In this document: positions 7,950-15,436 of the stretch, piece by piece
Position numbering within the stretch: the stretch's first letter is position 1
Layout: every line of letters begins with the position of its first letter
Assembly (NCBI RefSeq): GCF_016741855.1
Contig: NZ_JAERRH010000010.1
Span: forward strand, 62,001-126,000
Origin: Streptomyces musisoli
Lineage (GTDB): Bacteria; Actinomycetota; Actinomycetes; Streptomycetales; Streptomycetaceae
Length of the DNA stretch: 64,000 bases
Direction of reading: 5' to 3'
The notes under the pieces: model-generated
Databases searched by the model: none
What the model saw: only the letters and a program-made list of their open reading frames with translations
Told to the model about the DNA's origin: nothing
Position numbers and translations under genes: made by a program

Positions 7950-10352
7950 CTACTCGTTGGAGAACTCCTCCACCACCGTCGCGCCCAGCTCGCGCACGAT
8001 CAGCTCGTGACCTGACAGGGCCGACTCGTCGAGATCGGGGTCGTCGTCCTCGGGGATGTCGTCCTCGGGGGCGACGGGCGGCGGCTCGGGTGCGGCGGCC
8101 GGCCGGCGCGCCGGGGCGGGTGCGGCCGGGGCGCCGCCCTGGGGGGCGGCGGACGCCTGCGGGGCCGGCTGGGGGGCCGCGGGGCGGGACGCTGCCGGGG
8201 CGCCGTAGCCACCGCTCGGGGCGCCGTAGCCACCACCGGCGGGAGAGCCGCCGTAGCCACCACCGGCGGAGCCGCCGTAGCCACCGCCTCCGCCGCCGTA
8301 GCCGGGTGAGCCGCCCGGGGCGGGCGCGGCGGAGCCGCCGGAGGGGTCGACGACCGCCTCGATCTTCCACTGCACGTTGAACTGCTCGGCCAGCGCCTGT
8401 CGCAGCACGTCCTCGCTGCCGCTGCCGGAGAAGTTGTCCCGGGCGCCGGCGTTGACGAAGCCGAGCTGGAGGGTGGTGCCGTCGAAGCCGGTCACCTGGG
8501 CGTTCTGGCTGAGCAGGATCCAGGTGAAGCGGCGGCGGTTCTTGACGGCCTCCAGGATGTTCGGCCAGAGCGAGCGGGGGTCGAGGCCGCCGACGGGGGC
8601 GGCCGGGGCGGGCGCCGGGGCCTGGGCGGCGGGCGCAGTGGGGGCGGGGGCGGCACGCCCCGGCTGCTGCTGCGGCTGCGGCTGGCCGGGACCCTGCCCC
8701 TGACCCTGACCCGGTCCCTGTCCCTCGCCCTGGCCCGGCCGGCCGGTCGCCGGAGCGGCGGCCGTGGGCCAGCCACCGGGACGCCGGCCGCCGCCGGTGG
8801 GCGCGGCAGTGGGCCAGGCACCGGGCGCGGGCGCGGCCGGGGGCTGAGCCGTGGGAGCGGGAGCGGCTGCCGGGGCGGCGGAATCGGCTGCCGGGGCGAC
8901 CGGGGCGGGGGCGGTGGGGGCCGGGGCGGGGGTCGCAGGGGCCGGGGCGGCAGCCGGAGCCGGCTCGAACGGGGCGGCAGGGGCCGTCGGGGCACCCGGT
9001 CCGGCCGGACCTGGAGCACCCGGAGCGCCCGGAGCACGGACGGCCGCTCGGGCCGCGGCGGGTCCTCCGCCGGGTGGCACGGACGGCACGGCGGACGGCA
9101 CGCCGGCGGCCGCGCCCGGCACGTGGGCGCCGCCGTGGGCCTCGGGACCGGGGACGTAGCCCATGGCGGGTGCGCCGCCGCCGGCGGAGAAGCCGACGCC
9201 GCGCTCCAGGCGGTCGAGACGGGCCATCACGGACCGTTCGTCGCCGTAGGCGGCGGGGAGCAGGACGCGGGCGCAGATCAGTTCCAGCTGGAGGCGGGGC
9301 GAGGTGGCGCCGCGCATCTCGGTCAGGCCCTCGTTGACCAGGTCGGCGGCGCGGCTCAGCTCGGCCGCGCCGAACGTCTCGGCCTGGGCCTGCATCCGCT
9401 CCAGGACGTCGGCCGGGGCGTCGAAGAGCCCCTTGTCCACAGCGTCCGGCACGGCGGCGAGGATCACCAGGTCCCGCAGTCGCTCCAGCAGGTCGGCGAC
9501 GAAGCGCCGCGGGTCGTTGCCCCCCTCGATGACCCGGTCGACGACCTCGAAGGCGGCGGCCCCGTCACCGGTGGCGAAGGCCTCCACGACGGAGTCGAGC
9601 AGGGACCCGTCGGTGTAACCGAGGAGGGAGGTCGCCATGGCGTATGTCACACCCTCCTCCCTGGCACCGGCGAGGAGCTGGTCCATGACGGACATGGAGT
9701 CACGCACGGACCCGGCGCCGGAGCGCACGACGAGCGGCAGCACGCCGTCCTCGACCGGGATGGCCTCCTTCTGGCACACCTCGCCGAGGTAGTCCCGCAG
9801 GGTGCCCGGGGGCACGAGCCGGAACGGGTAGTGGTGGGTCCGCGACCGGATGGTGCCGATGACCTTCTCGGGCTCGGTCGTGGCGAAGATGAACTTGAGG
9901 TGCTCGGGCGGCTCCTCGACGACCTTCAGCAGGGCGTTGAAGCCGGCCGACGTGACCATGTGGGCCTCGTCGATGATGTAGATCTTGTACCGGCTGCTCG
10001 CGGGGCCGAAGAACGCCTTCTCGCGCAGCTCACGGGCGTCGTCCACACCACCGTGGGAAGCCGCGTCGATCTCGATGACGTCGATCGAGCCCGGCCCGTT
10101 CCGTGCGAGGTCGCGGCACGACTGGCACTCCCCGCAGGGGGTCGGCGTAGGGCCCTGCTCGCAGTTCAGGCAGCGGGCCAGGATGCGCGCGCTGGTCGTC
10201 TTGCCGCATCCGCGCGGCCCGCTGAACAGGTACGCGTGATTGACCCGGTTGTTCCGCAGCGCCTGCTGCAACGGGTCGGTGACATGCTCCTGCCCGATGA
10301 CCTCGGCAAAGGTCTCCGGGCGATAGCGGCGGTACAGCGCGAGAGACGACAC
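7950..10352 (-). CDS. dnaX: DNA polymerase III subunits gamma and tau
   Basis: This clamp-loader ATPase belongs to the replicative polymerase. I chose GTG at 10352 (800 aa, VSSLALYRRYRPETF) because upstream in-frame codons run toward the SRP RNA and lack family similarity. Walker A is residues 45-53 (GPRGCGKTT), the zinc module is Cys 61/64/73/76/79 and the Walker B DEAH is 128-131. Domain III follows, and then a very long Pro/Ala/Gln/Gly linker typical of actinomycete tau. A conserved patch (SLWPNILEAVKNRRRFTWILLS) and a Gly-Tyr-rich stretch precede the acidic C-terminus. Confidence 0.96.
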   Translation of the reverse strand: MSSLALYRRYRPETFAEVIGQEHVTDPLQQALRNNRVNHAYLFSGPRGCGKTTSARILARCLNCEQGPTPTPCGECQSCRDLARNGPGSIDVIEIDAASHGGVDDARELREKAFFGPASSRYKIYIIDEAHMVTSAGFNALLKVVEEPPEHLKFIFATTEPEKVIGTIRSRTHHYPFRLVPPGTLRDYLGEVCQKEAIPVEDGVLPLVVRSGAGSVRDSMSVMDQLLAGAREEGVTYAMATSLLGYTDGSLLDSVVEAFATGDGAAAFEVVDRVIEGGNDPRRFVADLLERLRDLVILAAVPDAVDKGLFDAPADVLERMQAQAETFGAAELSRAADLVNEGLTEMRGATSPRLQLELICARVLLPAAYGDERSVMARLDRLERGVGFSAGGGAPAMGYVPGPEAHGGAHVPGAAAGVPSAVPSVPPGGGPAAARAAVRAPGAPGAPGPAGPGAPTAPAAPFEPAPAAAPAPATPAPAPTAPAPVAPAADSAAPAAAPAPTAQPPAAPAPGAWPTAAPTGGGRRPGGWPTAAAPATGRPGQGEGQGPGQGQGQGPGQPQPQQQPGRAAPAPTAPAAQAPAPAPAAPVGGLDPRSLWPNILEAVKNRRRFTWILLSQNAQVTGFDGTTLQLGFVNAGARDNFSGSGSEDVLRQALAEQFNVQWKIEAVVDPSGGSAAPAPGGSPGYGGGGGGYGGSAGGGYGGSPAGGGYGAPSGGYGAPAASRPAAPQPAPQASAAPQGGAPAAPAPARRPAAAPEPPPVAPEDDIPEDDDPDLDESALSGHELIVRELGATVVEEFSNE

Positions 10353-10382
10353 GCATACGAGGTTAATGGCGCCCACCGACAA

Positions 10383-10404
10383 CGGGCTCCGTCCACAGAG
10401 CCCG
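10383..10404 (-). terminator. Hairpin after the SRP RNA
   Basis: A 7-bp stem (cgggctc / gagcccg) lies at the 3' side of the SRP RNA on the minus strand, between it and the dnaX start. It may end the RNA or form its last helix. Confidence 0.5.
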
Positions 10405-10487
10405 GGAACGCAAGGGCCCCCCACGCACCCGCCAGAGCCGACCTACCCTTGCTGCCTTCCGGCCCTGGGGGAGTTCAGTCAGATAGC
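10405..10487 (-). ncRNA. ffs: Signal recognition particle RNA (4.5S/scRNA), boundaries approximate
   Basis: The minus strand reads CCCCCAGGGCCGGAAGGCAG then CAAGGGTAGG, the GGAA-tetraloop apical hairpin with the AGCA internal loop of bacterial small SRP RNAs. The CCCCC arm pairs with GGGGGG about 40 nt further on (core 10417-10474). The position just upstream of dnaX matches Streptomyces gene order. By family it binds Ffh and guides co-translational membrane targeting. The exact ends cannot be fixed by eye. Confidence 0.85.
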
Positions 10488-10624
10488 GCCGCGTGAGGGG
10501 CTGTGCCCCACAGTACCCGATGGCGGCCGGTCGTCTGTACTCGATCCCGTCGGCGGTCGGACCCGAGGACGGCCTGCGGGAACGAGTTCGCGAGCACTCC
10601 CCTCGGTCATGTAATGTTTCCGGC

Positions 10625-10712
10625 GGAGGATTCGCCTAGAGGCCTAGGGCGCACGCTTGGAAAGCGTGTTGGGGGCAACCCCTCACGAGTTCGAATCTCG
10701 TATCCTCCGCCA
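10625..10712 (+). tRNA. tRNA-Ser (anticodon GGA)
   Basis: The acceptor strands ggaggat (10625-10631) and atcctcc (10702-10708) pair. The anticodon GGA is at 10659-10661, a long variable arm (TTGGGGGCAACCCCTCA) marks a class II tRNA, and CCA is encoded at 10710-10712. The segment from the anticodon loop to the T-loop (10657-10694) recurs exactly at 12953-12990, which marks this gene as an integration site. Confidence 0.96.
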
Positions 10713-10732
10713 GTGCCTCACCGGGCACGTTG

Positions 10733-10768
10733 TCGAAGGGCCCCACTGTTCGCAGTGGGGCCCTTCGA
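10733..10768 (+). terminator. Terminator after tRNA-Ser(GGA)
   Basis: A perfect 16-bp stem (tcgaagggccccactg / cagtggggcccttcga) is closed by a TTCG tetraloop 20 nt after the tRNA. It can work on either strand. Confidence 0.85.
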
Positions 10769-10830
10769 CGTTGTCCGTCTCAGGTTCCGTCTCAGTTGGT
10801 TTTTTCCTGGGCGGCGGACGGCGCCCAGAG

Positions 10831-10997
10831 GACGTCTCCGACCTGCTGAGCGACCTTCCGGAGCATGACTCCGGTCACATGGGCGTGCCGGGCGTATGGA
10901 TGTGCCGGGGCGGCTGAGTGCCGGGCGCCGTGAGACGCCCGTCCCGTACTCCGTCGGCTTATGCGTCGGACTCGTCGTCGGGCTGCGACCACCGCTT
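10831..10997. repeat. Copy A of a duplicated block; includes a dead 3' tail of the gene at 13195-14187
   Basis: This block matches 13013-13233 closely apart from copy-number changes in a GTGCCGGGCGTATGGAT-type 17-bp unit. Its last 40 bp or so equal the final codons (KRWSQPDDESDA) of the gene at 13195-14187, then similarity stops abruptly at about 10997. Nothing coding is supported between 10769 and 11172 beyond this fragment. Confidence 0.8.
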
Positions 10998-11172
10998 TCA
11001 CGGACACGGCTGACGCATCCTTCACGTCGGAGCAGGGGGCAGCCTCGCGGCGCTGCGGGCCAGTGCACTGACCACCCACGTCCCTTCGCTGCATCGACGC
11101 CGAGGAGATCTGCCACCTTTCGTAGGGGCATTGGCTCTGCCAGCCACTGCGACAGTCGCCATGCGCTTGGGC

Positions 11173-11890
11173 TCATTCGGCTTCCTTCTGCGGTCCGTCG
11201 AGTTCGTCGGACTCACCCTCGGGCACCTGCTCCGAACCCGAGGCGAGGAACTCGCCCAAGAGCCCGAGGCGGTGCAAGGCAGCGCCCATGCGTTCGCCGC
11301 TGATGCGCTCCCACAACAAAGGGTCCATCTCGTCGACCACCTGGATGTCCGACTCGGTGCGGATGGGCGAGTAGCCGTCATCAAATCGGCTCGCGCGGTC
11401 GACAAGGCTATGCGGATCCGTCGTGCGCTCGGCCGGATCAGCCCGTTCCACCGCCCAGCCTGCCGCATTGGCAGACCGGACGACCTCGTCACGGACATCG
11501 TCGCCTTCCGCGGCCAGCGCCAGACCGTACAACGCACCGAACACCATGGCCGACCTCACCTCGGCGACGTCGACGCAGAGCCTTCTCGACACTCTCCCGG
11601 CCGATTTGCGGAGGTAGGGGACGACGAAATACAGCGCGAGCAACTGGCTGCTGAGCCAAGTTCGGCAGGTCGCTACGGGCATCGCGGCCTACGCATCGCC
11701 ACAGCGCGTCCCGAAGAGCAACGTCGGTGGCATCTCGCGCCGCCGCATCCTTCGCCTCCGAGAGCGTGAGGTGCTCACCCACCGAACACTTCTCCCCGGG
11801 CGCATGTGGACATACCAACTGTCCGCTGAGCGACTGCGAAACCTTTAGCTCGATCGACCTGAAGACGTCTGCCGAAGGCAGCAGGGACAC
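11173..11890 (-). pseudogene. Hypothetical gene with an apparent frameshift near 11650
   Basis: A strong ribosome site (AGAGGAGGGG) precedes a GTG at 11890 that starts VSLLPSADVFRSIELKVS. This frame stays protein-like to about ARSDLPNLAQQ, near 11650. The neighbouring frame then continues as LLALYFVVPYLRKSAGRV and DVAEVRSAMVFGALYGLA to the stop at 11173. A one-base change near 11650 would join both halves into a protein of about 239 aa. I do not recognise the family. A sequencing error is the alternative explanation. If the downstream part is translated alone, ATG at 11682 gives 169 aa. Confidence 0.55.
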
Positions 11891-12126
11891 GGCCCCTCCT
11901 CTTGTGGTTCTACCAACGGCAGGATGCTCACCACCTCGAAGGGCAACTATCCCCACCAGCCGCTGCATGCGCTGGTGAGCGTGAACGACACGGGTGATCG
12001 AGTGAAACGATGTGGCCCAGCGATCAACGGTGGGGGAAGAATCCGGGATCAACCATCCGGATCCTGAGCCTGACTCGTTCTGAGACCCATGGTAAGGACC
12101 TTTGCACCAGGAGTATGGTCCCTTGT

Positions 12127-12405
12127 ATGGCGACGAAGAAAGTCACGGTGACGATCCCCGAAGATCTCCTCAACGAGATTCGCGCCGACGCGGCTGAGCG
12201 GGGACTTTCGGCGTATGTAGCCGAAGCACTGCGGTTCAAGCGCGATCGGGACCGGCTGCTGGAGCTGGTCGACTGGCTGCAGGAGGAACACGGGCCGGTC
12301 ACCGAGGACGAATGCGCGGCAGCCCTGGCGGAACTGAATGATCTCGACGCCGAGCACGAGCGCCGTCGCACCGCCGGAGGACACGATGCCGGAGAGGCGG
12401 CGTGA
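12127..12405 (+). CDS. VapB-type antitoxin
   Basis: This 92-aa protein begins MATKKVTVTIPEDLLNEIR, a ribbon-helix-helix DNA-binding strand and helix, and continues with AERGLSAYVAEALRFKRDRDRLLELVDWLQEEHG, which would wrap the toxin. ATG at 12127 is preferred because it begins at the conserved motif; an in-frame ATG at 12115 is close behind an AGGAG. The stop overlaps the toxin gene's GTG (GTGA), so synthesis is coupled. By family it neutralises the toxin and represses its own operon. It lies inside the tRNA-Ser relic island. Confidence 0.85.
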   Translation: MATKKVTVTIPEDLLNEIRADAAERGLSAYVAEALRFKRDRDRLLELVDWLQEEHGPVTEDECAAALAELNDLDAEHERRRTAGGHDAGEAA

Positions 12406-12827
12406 AGAAGCGCGCCGGTGAGCAGAGACAGCGGCCACTGCGCGTCTTCGTACTCGACTGCGAAGCCCTGTCCCTGGCCGTGCGCGGCGACCGCAAGATG
12501 ATCGCCTGGCTCGACCTCGCGGCCGGGGGTGAGGCCGAGGTGGTGACATCTCCCATGACGCTCGTCGAGGCGTACGACGGCAGAACCACCGAACAGCGCT
12601 GGGACTGGGTGCTCTCCCGGCTCAACGTCGCCGAGGTCGGAAAGGACGAGGCCCGCCAGGCCCGGCGTCTCCTGGCCGACGCCAAGCTGCACGGTCACAA
12701 GTACGCGATCGATGCCGTGCTCGCTGTCATCGCACGCCAGCAGAAGGGTCAGGTCACCGTCTTCACCTCGGACGTAGACGACCTGGAGAAGCTCCTCCCG
12801 GACACCATCGTCGTCAAGAAGGTATGA
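12402..12827 (+). CDS. VapC-type PIN-domain toxin
   Basis: This 141-aa PIN-domain protein starts with GTG at 12402. Four acidic positions typical of the metal site are visible: D19 (FVLDCEAL), E56 (PMTLVEAYDG), D104 (YAIDAVLAVIA) and D124 in FTSDVDDLEKLL. VapC toxins are Mg-dependent RNases that cut tRNA or rRNA; the target here is unknown. It is paired by a 4-nt overlap with the VapB-like gene. The coding sequence is less GC-biased than the long reading frames nearby. Confidence 0.85.
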   Translation: MKKRAGEQRQRPLRVFVLDCEALSLAVRGDRKMIAWLDLAAGGEAEVVTSPMTLVEAYDGRTTEQRWDWVLSRLNVAEVGKDEARQARRLLADAKLHGHKYAIDAVLAVIARQQKGQVTVFTSDVDDLEKLLPDTIVVKKV

Positions 12828-13194
12828 CCCGGCGCCCTGGTCTCGGTTCTGGTCTCATTCATCTCCGTCCAGCACCGTCCGCCACCCTCCCAATGCCTCA
12901 TTCCGCCGCAGGTCAGGACGCCCTCGATCGCCGCCGAACCCCCAGACAACGTTTGGAAAGCGTGTTGGGGGCAACCCCTCACGAGTTCGAGCCTGCGCCG
13001 GGCACCTCCCGGAGGGCGTCTGCGACCTGCCGAGCGACCTTGCGGAGCATGACTCCGGTCACATGGGCGTGCCGGGCGTATGGATGTGCCGGGCGTATGG
13101 ATGTGCCGGGCGGCTCGGTGTGCCGGGCATATGGGTGTGCCGGGCGGCTGAAAGTGCCGGGCGCCGTGAGACGCCCGTCCCGTACTCCGTCGGC
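12828..13194. other. Gene-free stretch holding the second att copy and the duplicated block
   Basis: The stretch contains the 38-bp tRNA-Ser repeat (12953-12990) and copy B of the duplicated block (13013-13233), with several GTGCCGGGCGTATGGAT-like units between 13065 and 13160. No coding region or RNA gene is supported here. Confidence 0.7.
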
Positions 13195-14187
13195 CTATGC
13201 GTCGGACTCGTCGTCGGGCTGCGACCACCGCTTGATGATCTTCGCCGGGGATTCCGGGGCCGGCCACACCTGGATGCGGACCCGCTCGGTGGTTTCGGGG
13301 CTCTCGTCGGAGTCGACGTCGGCCTCGGTCGCCCGCGCCAGGTTGCTCCGGGACACGCGAACGCGGTTCCAGCCCGGCGGGACCTCGAACGTGGCCGCGT
13401 CGGGGGCGTAATCCGTGCCGCCCTGAACCGCCAGGCGCCCCGACGGCACATCGAGGCCGGCCTCCACCACGTGATCGAACTCCGAGCTGTCGTCACCCGG
13501 CTCCTGAGGCAGGACGACGACAGTGACGGACACGTCGACATTGACGGCCGTGCCGATGCCCAGCGCATGCCGCGCAACCGCGAGCTGGTCGGCAACGGCC
13601 TGGTCCGTCCATGCGTCGCTCAGATCACCGTCCGCGACCGCGTCGGACACGTGCAGCTGGAAGTAGTCGGCGAAGAGGGTCAGCTCTGTCGTTGTCGTCA
13701 TGGCTGCACAGTGCCATGCGTCGCCGACGGCCGCGGACGCGGCGTCGTCGCCGGCGGTGTCCGCCTCCGCCGTGGGCCTGTGCGCGGCGCGGTGCACGGC
13801 CTCCCGCAGGCTCCGAGGCGGCTGCTGCGCGAGCGCGGCCACGCGCCGCCGCAGCTCATCGGCCTCCCGCCGGCGCTCCCGCTCCCGGGCCGGGTCCGGC
13901 CGCCCGTCCCCGTCCGGGGTCTCGGCGTCCTCACCCTGGTCCAAGGCCCCGGCGCTCTCGTCCCGGCCCGTGGTGTCGGTGTTCTCGTCCCGGCCCGGAA
14001 CGTCGGTGTTCCCGTCCCGGCCCGAAACGTCGGCGCTCTCGTCCCGGCCCGGAGCGTTGGCGCTCTCGTCCCGGCCCGTGGTGTCGGTGTTCTCGTCCTG
14101 ATCCAGGACCGCGTCGGCGTTCTCGTCGGGGGCCAGGGGCTCGGCCCAGGGCGTGCCCGTGTCGTTGCTCTTGTCCTCGGCGTCCAT
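13195..14187 (-). CDS. Hypothetical protein with acidic repeat N-terminus
   Basis: I do not recognise this 330-aa protein. The first 100 residues are a low-complexity acidic tract with repeated GRDESAD / GRDENTD units, followed by a charged helix (ARERERRREADELRRRVAALAQQ). Residues from about 160 (MTTTTELTLFADYFQLHVSD) form a compact domain with beta-strand patterns ending in RVRIQVWPA. The internal ATG at that point could be a second start, giving a 170-aa protein. The last dozen codons are duplicated 2.2 kb away beside tRNA-Ser. It probably shares a transcript with the gene at 14223-15098, 35 bp upstream. Confidence 0.7.
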   Translation of the reverse strand: MDAEDKSNDTGTPWAEPLAPDENADAVLDQDENTDTTGRDESANAPGRDESADVSGRDGNTDVPGRDENTDTTGRDESAGALDQGEDAETPDGDGRPDPARERERRREADELRRRVAALAQQPPRSLREAVHRAAHRPTAEADTAGDDAASAAVGDAWHCAAMTTTTELTLFADYFQLHVSDAVADGDLSDAWTDQAVADQLAVARHALGIGTAVNVDVSVTVVVLPQEPGDDSSEFDHVVEAGLDVPSGRLAVQGGTDYAPDAATFEVPPGWNRVRVSRSNLARATEADVDSDESPETTERVRIQVWPAPESPAKIIKRWSQPDDESDA

Positions 14188-14222
14188 CGCGACCTCCCAG
14201 GGCCAGACGGCTGAGGGCTCCG

Positions 14223-15098
14223 TCAGGCATTGTCCTCCCTACCGCCCTCCCAGGCGCCGGCCAGTGGGTCGGCGCTCCTGAGCCGGTCGATCTGCCGGCG
14301 CCATGCCTCGGCGCGGGCCCGCGTGGACTCCTTGGCCTGCGCGGTGAGCTCGCGGGCGGCGGTGAAGCGCTCGGTGTCCGGCGTGTCGCGCGCGATACGG
14401 CTCACGGTCTTGGTCGCGGCGTCGACGGCCGCGCGGATCGAGCGGCCGGTGAGACGGCCGAGCTTGCGGAACTTCGGCCGGTCACCGGAGAACCAGGTCT
14501 GCTGCCACCACTCGCCGGTGACCGGGTCGCGCCAGGTGATGTAGCCACCGCGCAGGATCTGGCGGGGCTGCTTGATGTGCCCGCCGAAGCTGTAGCGGAC
14601 GCCGTCGGCCGCGACGGGGTCGTAGAAGCGCGGGGTGAAGAAGTCGGAGACGAGCATGCCGTTGACGGTGTAGCCGAACTCGGCGGCCTCCGAGGGGTCG
14701 GCGACCTCGACGAGGAATTCGACCACGCCCTGATCCGGGTGCGGGGAGGTACCCGCGATCAGGCGGTCGCCCAGCGGGTCGGCGAGCATTTCGAGCATCT
14801 CGTGGCTCGCGGTGAGCGACCAGCTGTCGCTGAACTCGATCAGCGAGAAGGGCTGGCCGTTCTCGTCCAGGTGGAACCCGGCGGCATCGGGGACGTCGTC
14901 GACCACGATCAGCGGCCAGTACCCGACGGGCACGTCCTCCAGCCGGTCGAAGGCGTCCACGGTCGCGGTGACCTGCCACATGGGGTTGAAGTCCCGGGTG
15001 GCCTGCTTCTGCAGCGCGGCGGCCACCCGGCTCAGTGCCGAGGCGCTGATCCGCGTGGCCTCGGTGAGCGAGACGAGCGCGAGATGGGTGATCAACAT
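14223..15098 (-). CDS. Hypothetical protein with a HEMLEMLADP metallopeptidase-like motif
   Basis: This 291-aa protein carries SLTASHEMLEMLADPLGD near residue 100. The pattern S-H-E-x-L-E-x-L-A-D-P resembles a putative zinc-peptidase family with an HExLE centre. Other recognisable segments are YWPLIVVDDVPDAAGFH, VEFLVEVADPSEAAEFGYTV and the aromatic GEWWQQTWFSGDRPKF. No signal peptide or membrane span is evident. The C-terminal third is a charged helix. The catalytic role is inferred from one motif, so only the motif itself is certain. It precedes the gene at 13195-14187 on the same strand. Confidence 0.7.
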   Translation of the reverse strand: MLITHLALVSLTEATRISASALSRVAAALQKQATRDFNPMWQVTATVDAFDRLEDVPVGYWPLIVVDDVPDAAGFHLDENGQPFSLIEFSDSWSLTASHEMLEMLADPLGDRLIAGTSPHPDQGVVEFLVEVADPSEAAEFGYTVNGMLVSDFFTPRFYDPVAADGVRYSFGGHIKQPRQILRGGYITWRDPVTGEWWQQTWFSGDRPKFRKLGRLTGRSIRAAVDAATKTVSRIARDTPDTERFTAARELTAQAKESTRARAEAWRRQIDRLRSADPLAGAWEGGREDNA

Positions 15099-15436
15099 AG
15101 CGGCACTGTGCAGCGTGTCCGGCCGGGCCGGGAGGATGGCGCACCAGGCACCGCGGAGCGCTCACCCGGACAGCCCGCCGCCCACCGCGGACAGCGGCGC
15201 ACCCGCCCGGACGGCCCGCCGCGGGAAGCCGGTCGCCCGGACGGCCCGCCGCGGGGAGCCGGTCGCCCGCCGGGGAGGCCCCAGCCGCCTCGCGGGGGAA
15301 CCGCACGCCTCCCCGCGTGCCGTCGTCGCCGTCCACCGCGGCCGCGCGCGGCTGGGCGCTGAAGCGGCTGGGCGAGCCCATCGCCCTTCGGCAGCCGGCC
15401 GCGGGTCCGGCTCGGCGGGTCACCGGCGGGTCCGGC
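15099..15436. other. Gene-free GC-rich spacer
   Basis: About 340 bp between the HEMLE gene and the copper-resistance gene. It contains a 30-bp unit repeated around 15210-15270 (GGACGGCCCGCCGCGGG-like). No coding region, RNA gene or clear regulatory site is seen. Confidence 0.6.

Larger units (their letters stand above)
10657..12990 (+). mobile_element. Relic island bounded by a 38-bp tRNA-Ser direct repeat
   Basis: Positions 10657-10694, inside the intact tRNA-Ser, and 12953-12990 are identical over 38 bp, from the anticodon loop to the T-loop. This is the usual core of a tyrosine-recombinase att site. The 2.3-kb interval holds a frameshifted gene and a VapBC-type pair. No integrase remains, so it is a relic or was mobilised in trans. 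A flanking block is also duplicated (10831-10997 versus 13013-13233), which simple integration does not explain. Confidence 0.6.
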
